A DNA stretch of 30,116 nucleotides from an uncultured Succinatimonas sp. (GTDB lineage Bacteria; Pseudomonadota; Gammaproteobacteria; Enterobacterales; Succinivibrionaceae): positions 1-30,116 of the forward strand of contig NZ_CAJKVK010000014.1 in assembly GCF_905203285.1 (NCBI RefSeq), written 5' to 3'. Each line of letters starts with the position of its first letter. The stretch's first letter is position 1. The notes under the pieces were generated by a model, which was not told the origin of the DNA, did not search any database, and saw only the letters and a list, made by a program, of their open reading frames with translations. Both the position numbers and the translations under genes were made by a program. Positions 1-8,028 of the stretch are shown here, piece by piece.

Positions 1-70
1 AGTCTTAATATATTGATGGATCAATGAACTAATTAATTACGTTCTAATATATTCTGCAGAAAATAATTAA

Positions 71-85
71 GGCGCTTTTCGCGCC
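71..85 (-). terminator. Probable intrinsic terminator of the H-NS-like gene
   Basis: GGCGC-TTTTC-GCGCC forms a 5-bp GC-rich stem 11 bases past the stop codon of the H-NS-like gene. Read on the minus strand it is followed by TTAATTATTTT, a mostly T tract. The stem is short, so strength is uncertain. Confidence 0.6.
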
Positions 86-96
86 CTAACATTTTA

Positions 97-495
97 TTAA
101 TCGTGAATTAAGAAACTTTCAAGGCTATGACCTTCATTTAAAAGTTTCTGTAAAGCGCGGGGTCTTGCACCCTGACCTGACCAGGTACGCTCCTGACCGT
201 TTTCATCGGTAAAGCGATATTTAGGCGGGAACTTTCTACCCTTATTTACCTTAGCAGGCTCCAAAGAAACCAAGTCTTCAATAGTTAAACCCTGGCTTAA
301 TAAGTCTTCTTTAATCTTAGCAATCTTATCAAGACGAGCTTTTGCTTCTTCTTCCTGAGCTTTTGCGTCTTCAATCAAGCTTTCAACAACAAAGTTTACC
401 TTTTCACGAATAGTATTAAGCTGCTCAAAAGTTGCACCCTTAATTGCACTCTTAATAAAACGGGAATTAGAAAGATTACGAATATTTAATTCCAT
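97..495 (-). CDS. hns: H-NS family nucleoid-associated protein
   Basis: This 132-residue protein has the H-NS layout: an N-terminal helical, charged oligomerisation region (about residues 1-65, with an EEEAKARL-type coil), a linker, and a C-terminal DNA-binding domain (about 91-132) with the YRFTDENG start, the TWSGQGARP loop and a SLESFLI end. H-NS proteins bind AT-rich DNA and silence transferred genes. The minor-groove motif is altered: QGR-T-P of enterobacterial H-NS reads QGA-R-P here (Q108, G109, A110, R111). The ATG is preceded by AGGTAAG. The gene is monocistronic, with its own promoter (565-593) and terminator (71-85). The family call is firm. The symbol is by family; StpA-like or other paralogues cannot be excluded. 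Confidence 0.9.
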   Translation of the reverse strand: MELNIRNLSNSRFIKSAIKGATFEQLNTIREKVNFVVESLIEDAKAQEEEAKARLDKIAKIKEDLLSQGLTIEDLVSLEPAKVNKGRKFPPKYRFTDENGQERTWSGQGARPRALQKLLNEGHSLESFLIHD

Positions 496-564
496 ACACT
501 TACCTGTACAAACAAACCATGAAATAAAATTCTAGAAGATTGAACTCAATCTGCTGTATTGTCA

Positions 565-593
565 TTTATACAAACATTATTAATAAAATTCAA
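565..593 (-). promoter_or_regulatory. Sigma70-type promoter of the H-NS-like gene
   Basis: On the minus strand TTGAAT (593-588) and TATAAA (570-565) are separated by exactly 17 bases. The predicted start, near 558, leaves a leader of about 60 bases. An inverted repeat AGATTG-AACT-CAATCT (537-552) lies just downstream of the predicted start. The flanking 600-768 stretch is extremely AT-rich, the kind of DNA H-NS binds, so autoregulation is plausible but inferred. I see no other gene in 496-768. Confidence 0.6.
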
Positions 594-768
594 GCGTTTT
601 ATATTAAGTGTCTTTAATAAAAATACTTTAATTATCTTTTAATCAAATAACCAATAATTTTTATTAAATGATTACTTAAAATACTTTATTTATTACCAAT
701 GCATTGCATTACAAATGAATATATTTAATTCAGTTTTTATTAGCGTATTTTATATTTCGTAAAATAAA

Positions 769-1260
769 TTACAAAATAAGATAATGCGGAATTATATCCT
801 CATAAACATTATCCTTATTTAAAAAACCTCCCGGAGGGATACCAAGACGAATAAAGCCTAAACTTTCATATAAAGCCAATGCTCTCTTATTTGAAGCTAC
901 AACCGCATTAAACTGCAAAATTCTAAAAGATAATTCCCGTGCCTTTTCTATACAGTCAGTAACCAGCATTTTCCCTATACGATTGCCGCGCAATTCCAAT
1001 TTTACGGCATAACTTGCATTACATATATGAGAACATCTTCCTACATTATTCGGATGAAGAATATATACTCCTACTACTTCATTAGTTGTTTTCTCAACCG
1101 CAACTCCGGAAAAAGACTGCGCCATAAAAAAGTCATAGCCGGTTTTCTCATTAAGAACTTCAGTTTGAGGAAAAGCTTTACCCTCAAGAACTACTTCATT
1201 CCACACGTTTAACGCACCTTTTAAGTAACTGCTTTTAAAAGGCAAAATTTCAACTTGCAT
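769..1260 (-). CDS. GNAT-family N-acetyltransferase
   Basis: A 163-residue single-domain GNAT protein that would transfer an acetyl group from acetyl-CoA to an amine. The acetyl-CoA loop is LRGNRIGKML (about residues 95-104, R-x-x-G-x-G/A type). The C-terminal motif B is present as SNKRALALYESLGF, followed by G-rich GIPPGGF and an aromatic tail. The start is an ATG with GGAG eight bases upstream. It lies downstream of der on the same strand but is separated from it by a strong hairpin (1277-1303), so it may depend on read-through or on a promoter inside der. The substrate cannot be told from sequence. Confidence 0.85.
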   Translation of the reverse strand: MQVEILPFKSSYLKGALNVWNEVVLEGKAFPQTEVLNEKTGYDFFMAQSFSGVAVEKTTNEVVGVYILHPNNVGRCSHICNASYAVKLELRGNRIGKMLVTDCIEKARELSFRILQFNAVVASNKRALALYESLGFIRLGIPPGGFLNKDNVYEDIIPHYLIL

Positions 1261-1276
1261 GTGTCATCTCCGATAT

Positions 1277-1303
1277 AAATAAGGCCCTTACCGGGCCTTA
1301 TTT
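1277..1303. terminator. Strong hairpin between der and the GNAT gene
   Basis: AAATAAGGCCC (1277-1287) and GGGCCTTATTT (1293-1303) form a perfect 11-bp stem with the 5-base loop TTACC, immediately after the der stop. Its A- and T-ends make it terminator-like in both directions. On the minus strand it ends the housekeeping operon. The GNAT ribosome-binding site begins only a few bases beyond it. Confidence 0.75.
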
Positions 1304-1310
1304 TCACTTA

Positions 1311-3017
1311 TTATTTAGTTTTTTTCTTTTTCTTGGCGACAGCTGACAGGACAATGCCCTCTCCGCTCTTTTTAGCCTTTTCGATAAGGCGTTTTTTCTC
1401 ATTTTCCTTACGCTTTGCCGCTCTTTCATAACGACGCTCGGTTTCAGCCTGGCGCTTTTGTTCTCTTAACTTGGATTGAGTAAGACGCTTTTGTACCGGC
1501 TTTTCATTAGCAAAAGGATTAATGCCTTCCTTAAACTCCAAAATAACCGGTGTTCCCATAATGTTAAGCGCTTTACGATAGCAATTAATTAAATAGCGTT
1601 TATACGCATCAGGCATCTTAGATACCTTATTGCCGTGAATGACAATGCGCGGAGGATTATATCCGCCTGCGTGCGCATATTTAAGCTTAATACGCCTTCC
1701 TCCTGAAATAGGAGGTTCATGCTCTTGAACCGCCGCCTGCAAAACACGATTTAAAGTGGCAGAAGAGTTACGGCGCGTCGCCGACTCATAAGCTTCATCA
1801 ATGGAGTCAAAAATATTACCGACACCGGTACCGTGAAGTGCCGAAATAAAGTGGACGCGGGCAAAATCAACAAAGCCTAAACGCAGATTAAGCTCACGTC
1901 TTATGTCATCCTTATATTCCTTAGAAAGACCGTCCCATTTATTAACCGCGATAACAAGCGATCTTCCTGAGTCCAAAATAAAGCCTAAAAGCGACAGATC
2001 CTGATCGGTAATATTCTCACGCGCATCGATAACCAGTACGGCGACATTACAATCTTCAATAGCTTTTAAAGTCTTTACGATTGAGAACTTCTCAATTGCT
2101 TCCGATACCTTGCGGCGCTTACGCACACCGGCGGTATCTATAACGATATATTTTTTATGCTCACGCTCTAACGGAATATAGATGGAATCACGAGTGGTTC
2201 CCGGCATATCGCAAACCACCACGCGATCTTCACCTAAAAGACGGTTAGTAAGAGTTGATTTTCCTACGTTAGGCTTTCCGACCAAGGCAAATTTTATCGG
2301 CAAATCGGCAAACGGAGTCTGCTCTGCCGCTTTTTCCGCTTCATCATCGGTATGCTGCAGACCGCGCTGCTTTTCACGAAAAGCATACCAGTCAAATCCG
2401 CCGGCATTCTTTTCTGCAGGAACGTTTTCCAAAAACTCATAACCGTGTTCCCAGATATACCCTTCCGGATCTTCTCCTTCAGGAACCTCAGGCAAATCGC
2501 TCTCAAGCGGACCCTCTTCACGCAGCACGGGAGCAATCACATCTTCAATTAAAATTTGAACGCCGCGTCCGTGAGCGGCGGCGATTTGATGGACTTCGCC
2601 CAATCCCAGGCCGTAAAATTCGGTACCGGCAATATCCGGATCAAGTCCGTCGATTTTATTGGCAACAACAGCGCACTTCTTTCCTGATTTACGGATATAT
2701 TCAGCTACCTGATAATCACCGGGCATAATTCCGGCTCTTGCATCCACCATGAAAAGAACTAAATCGCATTCCTCGATGGCCAAAAGTGCCTGCTCGGTCA
2801 TTTTTGAAGTCAAATCGGAAGGCTGCTCGGCATCCTTTGCAATACCGCCCGTATCAATAACGATATATTCTCTGCCGTCAAATAAAGCACGTCCGTATTT
2901 ACGATCACGGGTTAATCCCGGAAAATCCGCCACCAAAGCATCACGGGTCTTGGTTAAACGATTGAATAAAGTAGATTTACCTACATTAGGGCAACCTACC
3001 AAAGCCACAACTTTCAT
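1311..3017 (-). CDS. der: Ribosome-assembly GTPase Der (EngA)
   Basis: Der is a double GTPase needed for 50S subunit maturation. Both G domains are intact: GCPNVGKS (residues 8-15), DTGG, NKID (120-123), then GKPNVGKS (247-254), DTAGVRKR and NKWD (359-362), followed by the KH-like domain (about 415-500) and a Lys/Arg-rich tail ending KKKKKTK. I place the start at 3017 (MKVVALVG), giving 568 residues with AGAGGA upstream. The longer open frame to 3131 runs back through the bamB terminator hairpin and is not Der-like. The linker between the G domains (about 166-240) is long and acidic, roughly twice what I expect from E. coli Der. It is the last gene of the rlmN-to-der cluster. Confidence 0.95.
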   Translation of the reverse strand: MKVVALVGCPNVGKSTLFNRLTKTRDALVADFPGLTRDRKYGRALFDGREYIVIDTGGIAKDAEQPSDLTSKMTEQALLAIEECDLVLFMVDARAGIMPGDYQVAEYIRKSGKKCAVVANKIDGLDPDIAGTEFYGLGLGEVHQIAAAHGRGVQILIEDVIAPVLREEGPLESDLPEVPEGEDPEGYIWEHGYEFLENVPAEKNAGGFDWYAFREKQRGLQHTDDEAEKAAEQTPFADLPIKFALVGKPNVGKSTLTNRLLGEDRVVVCDMPGTTRDSIYIPLEREHKKYIVIDTAGVRKRRKVSEAIEKFSIVKTLKAIEDCNVAVLVIDARENITDQDLSLLGFILDSGRSLVIAVNKWDGLSKEYKDDIRRELNLRLGFVDFARVHFISALHGTGVGNIFDSIDEAYESATRRNSSATLNRVLQAAVQEHEPPISGGRRIKLKYAHAGGYNPPRIVIHGNKVSKMPDAYKRYLINCYRKALNIMGTPVILEFKEGINPFANEKPVQKRLTQSKLREQKRQAETERRYERAAKRKENEKKRLIEKAKKSGEGIVLSAVAKKKKKTK

Positions 3018-3107
3018 TTCAGATCCTCTTAAGTAAGGGTCTTTTCCTCTTTCGAAGGTAAAAAAAACGGCTGACCATGCCGAAATAGAAAAGAATAGAT
3101 ACACTAA

Positions 3108-3127
3108 AGCCGCCGATGACGGCGGCT
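3108..3127 (-). terminator. Hairpin between bamB and der
   Basis: AGCCGCCG (3108-3115) and CGGCGGCT (3120-3127) form a perfect 8-bp GC stem with loop ATGA, 19 bases after the bamB stop. On the minus strand a T/A-rich run follows. It probably terminates or attenuates transcription before der, which would then need partial read-through or a promoter in 3018-3107. Confidence 0.6.
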
Positions 3128-3145
3128 GCACTTCAAAAAACTTAA

Positions 3146-4834
3146 TTAAAGGCCGAAACCTGAAGCTTTTTCTTCAGGATTTTCCTTTGGCATATTCATT
3201 TCAGGAACATCCTGAACCGGAGTTTCTGGTGCGCTTACTTCAGGAGCCTTTGGAGCTTCAGGAGCCGGCTCTTCAGGAACGGCATCGGCATTGCTCTTTA
3301 CGCCCGGCATCAAGCCGAAGCCTGACAGACGGCGTCTTTGCTCTTCTTCATAAGCGGCAACTCTTGCTTTATATTCACGCACGCGTTCTTCATAGGCACG
3401 TTTTTGTGCCTCATATGCGCGCCTGCGTTCTTCATAGGCGCGTCTTTGAGCCGCAATTGCGGCCTTCTGACGGGCTTCAGCTTCGGCAGCGGCACGCAAA
3501 ATTGCGGCACGGCGTGCCTGCAGCTGTTCCTTATCCATGACGGAAGGTGCGTAAATACCGCCCTCACCGACACCGGGGCGGGCCATATTAACGGCAACTC
3601 CCGCATAATCCAAAAGCTCGTTTACGGCAAGCTCCTTAACCATGGCATTACCGTTAGGATCGTATTTGTATGCAGTCAAATCGCCGTCACGGGTACTTAC
3701 ATATAAATTTCCGTCAGCAACGAGCGGTGCGGTGTAGATAGCGCTGTCATCGACCTCGTGCTGACAAACGATAGTACCGTCATTTAAGGACATGAAGTAT
3801 AAATAACCGTCAAGATCGCCTACGACGACATAATCCCCATAGATAGCCGGAGCTGAAACCGAACGGTAAGTCAAAACGGTATTGACCCAACGCTCACTAT
3901 TATCCGAACGGTTTAAACAATAAACATGTCCGTTATCACCGACGATGACGATAGAACTGTCATCAATTGCTAAATCTTTAGAGCTTTGATAATTAAGACG
4001 CGACAAAACCTGATTGTTTTCAAACGAATACTGCACGAGTCCGCCGCCATATGAAATGGAATAGAGAGTAGATCCGATGACAAGCGGAGTTGCCGAAACG
4101 TCAGCTACGCGTTCTAGAGCGTTAGCGCCGTACGGCTCACCTACGTCAATCTGATTGACGATAGATCCCGTGCTTTGCAAAATCACGTTAACTTTACCGT
4201 TGCTTTGACCTAAAAGCACGTATTCATCGCCGATCACCAAAGGATCCGACTGACTTCTAAGGCGCAAATCGGTCAATGCGTCTCCCGACTCCCAATTCAC
4301 GCTGCCGTCATCGCTTGAGTATGAAGTAAGCCTGCCGCGGGAATCAAGCACGAACAATGCAGTACCGCTTTTTGCAAAAGCGGGTTTGGCAATAACTTCG
4401 CCGCCGACAAAATCTTTCCACAATAAAGATCCGTCTTTAGCATTTAAAACGTAGATATAGCCGTTTTCGGAGCCGATTGCCAGCTTTCCAGCATAAACGG
4501 TTACACCGCCGGCAAGACGGGCGGATCTGCGATCATCATTTTCTTCCTCATCATCAAGATCGGTATGCCAAATGCGATCGCCTGAAACGGCATCATAAGC
4601 GTAGACATCTCCGTCACGCCCTGCCGCGTATATTATGCCGCCGGAAAAAGCAGGAGAGAGCTGGGAATAAAAATCACCGACTCCGCCTACGGATGATGAC
4701 CATAATTTATCGATATCAAAACGACTTTCAATTTCCGGAGCTTCCACCGGAGCATATAAATCCTCATTGCCCGAGCACCCGAAAAGCACTCCGGCCACCA
4801 AAGGAATTAACGCCAAAGATTTAATTTTCGACAT
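3146..4834 (-). CDS. bamB: Outer-membrane assembly lipoprotein BamB with C-terminal extension
   Basis: BamB (YfgL) is the beta-propeller lipoprotein of the BAM complex that inserts outer-membrane proteins. The start at 4834 gives a short n-region, a hydrophobic core and lipobox LFGC; the GGGCGG just before it can serve as ribosome-binding site. In-frame ATGs at 4840, 4843 and 4855 are alternatives (4855 is 3 bases past the yfgM stop). Repeated PQQ-like blades (such as VYAYDAVSGDRIWHTD and IYVLNAKDGSLLWKD) fill about residues 40-410. Beyond the usual end, near 390-400, lies an extra tail of about 130 residues: an Ala/Arg/Glu helix with repeated AYEE-type heptads, a Pro/Glu-rich stretch, and SGFGL occurring twice (3311-3325 and at the very C-terminus). 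The tail's function is unknown. Confidence 0.92.
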   Translation of the reverse strand: MSKIKSLALIPLVAGVLFGCSGNEDLYAPVEAPEIESRFDIDKLWSSSVGGVGDFYSQLSPAFSGGIIYAAGRDGDVYAYDAVSGDRIWHTDLDDEEENDDRRSARLAGGVTVYAGKLAIGSENGYIYVLNAKDGSLLWKDFVGGEVIAKPAFAKSGTALFVLDSRGRLTSYSSDDGSVNWESGDALTDLRLRSQSDPLVIGDEYVLLGQSNGKVNVILQSTGSIVNQIDVGEPYGANALERVADVSATPLVIGSTLYSISYGGGLVQYSFENNQVLSRLNYQSSKDLAIDDSSIVIVGDNGHVYCLNRSDNSERWVNTVLTYRSVSAPAIYGDYVVVGDLDGYLYFMSLNDGTIVCQHEVDDSAIYTAPLVADGNLYVSTRDGDLTAYKYDPNGNAMVKELAVNELLDYAGVAVNMARPGVGEGGIYAPSVMDKEQLQARRAAILRAAAEAEARQKAAIAAQRRAYEERRRAYEAQKRAYEERVREYKARVAAYEEEQRRRLSGFGLMPGVKSNADAVPEEPAPEAPKAPEVSAPETPVQDVPEMNMPKENPEEKASGFGL

Positions 4835-4858
4835 ATTCATCATCCGCCCAAACATTTC

Positions 4859-5530
4859 TTATTGCTGCTGTAAAGCTGACATTTCCCTAAATGCCGGGGT
4901 ATCGCCTGCGGCAATAAGATTGTCAAACTTCATCTGCAAAATACCGTTAATCGGCAGCTTTTTGTTCTTGCACAACTCAATAGCGTTTTTATATGCATCA
5001 TGAGCCTTAAGGCGATCGCCTGATGCCATATAAATATCACCTAAAACCTCGGATTTTTCTAAAGCGTAAGCTTCAGAGGTCACGGAATTGGCTGTATTTA
5101 CCGCCTTATCATATTCCTGGTTTTGCGCCTGCAGACGAGCAAGCGTCAAAGTTACGGCAGGCTTTAATAAATCTCCGCCGCTTGAAGCCGCTTTCTCCAA
5201 AGTGGCGGCAGCGTCAGTAAATTTATCTTCGGTCATCTGTAAAGTTGCTACGTCAAGAGCAACCAGAGCTCCGTAAACATTATCGTTCTCGGCGATAAAT
5301 TTCTGAGCATCGGAAATTGCGTCAAGACCTTGGGCATTTAACTTTTCCTGCAGCTGATAAACCGCAAGAGCCTGTTCCTGGGACTTGCCTAACTCATAAG
5401 ACTGATACTGTCTGAAGCCGATAAGACCGCCAAGAGCGATAACCACGCCCAATGCGATAGGCTTCCAGTATTCATGCCACCATTTTTTGACAACCTCTTC
5501 TCTCTCATGATCGTCGGTTAATACGTCCAT
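4859..5530 (-). CDS. yfgM: YfgM, periplasmic TPR partner of the SecYEG translocon
   Basis: A 223-residue single-pass protein: a short charged cytoplasmic start, a membrane segment (about 24-42, PIALGVVIALGGLIGF) and a periplasmic TPR-like helical domain to the end. The WWHEYWKP motif before the membrane span is typical of the family. YfgM of E. coli is an ancillary translocon subunit linked to periplasmic chaperones. AAAGGA lies upstream of the ATG. It sits between hisS and bamB as in E. coli; bamB follows almost without a gap, so the two are probably translated together. Confidence 0.93.
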   Translation of the reverse strand: MDVLTDDHEREEVVKKWWHEYWKPIALGVVIALGGLIGFRQYQSYELGKSQEQALAVYQLQEKLNAQGLDAISDAQKFIAENDNVYGALVALDVATLQMTEDKFTDAAATLEKAASSGGDLLKPAVTLTLARLQAQNQEYDKAVNTANSVTSEAYALEKSEVLGDIYMASGDRLKAHDAYKNAIELCKNKKLPINGILQMKFDNLIAAGDTPAFREMSALQQQ

Positions 5531-5621
5531 TATTTGTTCCTTTTACTTTTTTATTCTTAAATTTTAAGTTTACATGGAAAAGAGCAATCTTTCACGCAGG
5601 AAAAGCGACTGCGCTTAACTT

Positions 5622-6902
5622 TTATTCTTTTTGCAGCAGCTTTAATATAGCCGCCACGGCTCCGGCAAAATCATATTCCTGCTGAGAACCTTCGTTACGC
5701 AAATCCTTAATGCCCAAAGTTCCGGATGCGATTTCAGCCTCACCTAAAACCACAGCCACTTTTGCCCCGACTTTATCGGCACGTTTAAACTGGCGCTTGA
5801 AGTTACCGCCGCCGCAATGATTCATAATGCGAACGCCGGGCAAAGCCTCACGCAGCTTTAAAGCGGTCATCGCTTGTTCTTTAGCGCTGTTCTCCCCGCT
5901 GCCTACGATATAAACGTCAACGCCGGGTTTAGCTTTTACCTTGCCTAAAGTTACTAAAAGAAGCATCAGGCGCTCAAGTCCCATGCCGAAGCCTACTGCC
6001 GGAGTTGCAGTGCCGCCGAGTTCCTCGACAAGGCCGTCATAACGACCGCCGCCGCAAACGGTGCCTTGAGCACCTAATGCGGTAGTAACCCACTCAAATA
6101 CGGTTAAATTGTAATAATCAAGACCTCTAACCAGGCGATCATTAATTGTGTACTTGATACCGGCAGCGTCAAGCAGCTCTTTTAAGCCTTCAAAATGCGC
6201 TTTGGTTTCTTCACCGAAATGATCGCTAAGTTTAGGAGCGCCTTTTAACACCTCTCCTACTTTAGGATCTTTACTGTCCAAAACGCGCAGGGGATTGGTG
6301 TGTGTTCTTCTCTTGCTGTCTTCGTCAAGCTCGTCAAAATGAGCCTCAAGATAAGAAACAAGCTCATCACGAAAAGCTTTGCGCTCTTCTTTAGTGCCCA
6401 AAGTATTAAGCTCCAAAGAAAGATCATCGGCAATTCCGAGCTTTTTCCATAAAGCATGGGTAAGCATGATGATTTCAGCATCGATATCAGGTCCTTTTAA
6501 ACCGAAAATCTCTACGCCAAGCTGATGGAACTGGCGATAACGTCCCTTCTGCGGACGCTCATGACGAAACATCGGTCCCATATACCAAAGGCGCTGTTCC
6601 TGATTATAAATAAGATTGTGCTCAAGACAGGCACGCACGCAGCCCGCGGTACCTTCAGGGCGCAAGGACAGCATTTCTCCCGAGCGATCTTCAAAGGTAT
6701 ACATTTCCTTTTCGACCACGTCGGTCACTTCACCGATTGCGCGGCAAAATAACGGGGTCTTTTCCAAAATCGGCAGACGAACTTCACTGTAACCGAATGA
6801 TGCCACGGTTTCACGCAAAATAGATTCAACCTGCTGCCAAACTGAAGTATCCTCAGGCAGCAAATCATTCATGCCTCTTACGGCTTGTACGCTTAATGCC
6901 AT
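5622..6902 (-). CDS. hisS: Histidyl-tRNA synthetase
   Basis: A class II aminoacyl-tRNA synthetase charging tRNA-His, 426 residues, the normal length. The motif 2 region reads FRHERPQKGRYRQFHQ (about 112-127), the histidine-specific signature LVRGLDYY is at 257-264, and motif 3 GFGMGLERL is at 304-312. The C-terminal anticodon-binding domain (about 330-426) ends the protein. The ATG has TAGGAAAAG upstream. It follows ispG after 16 bases. The 91-base gap to yfgM holds only a weak 5-bp hairpin (5603-5616) that could attenuate. Confidence 0.97.
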   Translation of the reverse strand: MALSVQAVRGMNDLLPEDTSVWQQVESILRETVASFGYSEVRLPILEKTPLFCRAIGEVTDVVEKEMYTFEDRSGEMLSLRPEGTAGCVRACLEHNLIYNQEQRLWYMGPMFRHERPQKGRYRQFHQLGVEIFGLKGPDIDAEIIMLTHALWKKLGIADDLSLELNTLGTKEERKAFRDELVSYLEAHFDELDEDSKRRTHTNPLRVLDSKDPKVGEVLKGAPKLSDHFGEETKAHFEGLKELLDAAGIKYTINDRLVRGLDYYNLTVFEWVTTALGAQGTVCGGGRYDGLVEELGGTATPAVGFGMGLERLMLLLVTLGKVKAKPGVDVYIVGSGENSAKEQAMTALKLREALPGVRIMNHCGGGNFKRQFKRADKVGAKVAVVLGEAEIASGTLGIKDLRNEGSQQEYDFAGAVAAILKLLQKE

Positions 6903-6918
6903 TAACTTTTCCTAATTT

Positions 6919-8013
6919 TTATTTCTGATTTTCCGCACTGACACGGGCTCGAACTCTTGATTCAAGCACTGACACTACGTCATTTGCTGATATTTTACCC
7001 ATAAGTTTGCCGTCTTCATAGACCAGGCATTTACCGTTTCCGCCGCCGCACACTGCGACATCGGCATGCAATGCCTCACCCGGGCCGTTGACCACGCATC
7101 CCATAACGGCAATTTTAACGCTCTTGCGAATATCGCTTAAACGGGATTCAAGCTCTTTTACGGTATTTACGACATCAATACCGCGTCTTGCGCAAGTAGG
7201 GCAGGCAACGATATCCACGCCGCGGGAACGCAGATGCATACTCTTTAAAATTGCCCAGCCGACCTTGATTTCCTCAACAGGATCAGCTGCCAAGGATACG
7301 CGCAGGGTATCACCGATACCTTGCTTTAACAGCCAGGAAATTCCGATTGAAGATAAAACCGTACCGCCGGTAAGACCGCCTGCTTCAGTAATGCCAAGAT
7401 GCAGCGGAGCGTCAGTTTTTACCGCTAACTCTTCATATGCCGCAACGCATAAATTAAGCTCGGAAGCCTTAACCGAAAAAGCGTAATCATAAAATTGATG
7501 AGAATCTAAAATATCGGCAGAACGCAGCGCCGCCTCCACCATGCCCTGAGGCGTGGGAGCGCCGTATTTTTGAATTATGTCTTTATCAAGAGAGCCTGAG
7601 TTTACACCCACGCGAATAGGCAATCCGTGATCCTGGGCGGCACGGCATACCGCTTCGACTTTTTCCCTTGAACCGATATTACCAGGATTAATGCGTAAAG
7701 CCGCTGCACCGTTTTGAGCAACGGCCACGGCAATCTTATAGTCAAAATGAATATCGGCGACCAAAGGAACATGCACTCTTTTTGCAATCTGCGAAAAAGC
7801 GTCCACGGCTTCCATTGACGGAACCGAAATTCTTACTATATCCGCCCCGACGTTTTCAAGATCAAGAACCTGCTTTACTGTAGCCTCGACATCAAGAGTA
7901 TCGGTAGAAGTCATGCTCTGTACCGAAATCGGAGCTCCGTCACCTACCGGCACGGAGCCTACCATAATGCGTCTTGATTTGCGCCTTACGATTTTAGGAG
8001 CCTGCCATTCCAT
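6919..8013 (-). CDS. ispG: 4-hydroxy-3-methylbut-2-en-1-yl diphosphate synthase (IspG/GcpE)
   Basis: IspG makes HMBPP from MEcPP, the penultimate step of the MEP isoprenoid pathway, using a [4Fe-4S] cluster. The protein has 364 residues. The cluster ligands are visible as Cys271 and Cys274 (CPTC) and Cys306 (MGCVVNGPGE), with Glu313 completing the site. The N-terminal TIM-barrel carries SVQSMTSTDT and ADIHFDY. The SD AGGAG overlaps the rodZ stop codon, so translation is likely coupled. It is placed before hisS as in E. coli. Confidence 0.97.
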   Translation of the reverse strand: MEWQAPKIVRRKSRRIMVGSVPVGDGAPISVQSMTSTDTLDVEATVKQVLDLENVGADIVRISVPSMEAVDAFSQIAKRVHVPLVADIHFDYKIAVAVAQNGAAALRINPGNIGSREKVEAVCRAAQDHGLPIRVGVNSGSLDKDIIQKYGAPTPQGMVEAALRSADILDSHQFYDYAFSVKASELNLCVAAYEELAVKTDAPLHLGITEAGGLTGGTVLSSIGISWLLKQGIGDTLRVSLAADPVEEIKVGWAILKSMHLRSRGVDIVACPTCARRGIDVVNTVKELESRLSDIRKSVKIAVMGCVVNGPGEALHADVAVCGGGNGKCLVYEDGKLMGKISANDVVSVLESRVRARVSAENQK

Positions 8014-8028
8014 TTTTCTCTTTTACTC

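Noticed and set aside
2182..3036. Plus-strand open frames across der, and similar ones across bamB (3187-3706, 4477-4824) and rodZ (8198-9234)
   Set aside because: They mirror strongly coding genes on the other strand, have composition expected of antisense frames and no SD or recognisable domains.
3018..3131. N-terminal extension of Der to 3131
   Set aside because: It reads through the bamB terminator hairpin, lacks Der similarity, and the ATG at 3017 has a good SD.
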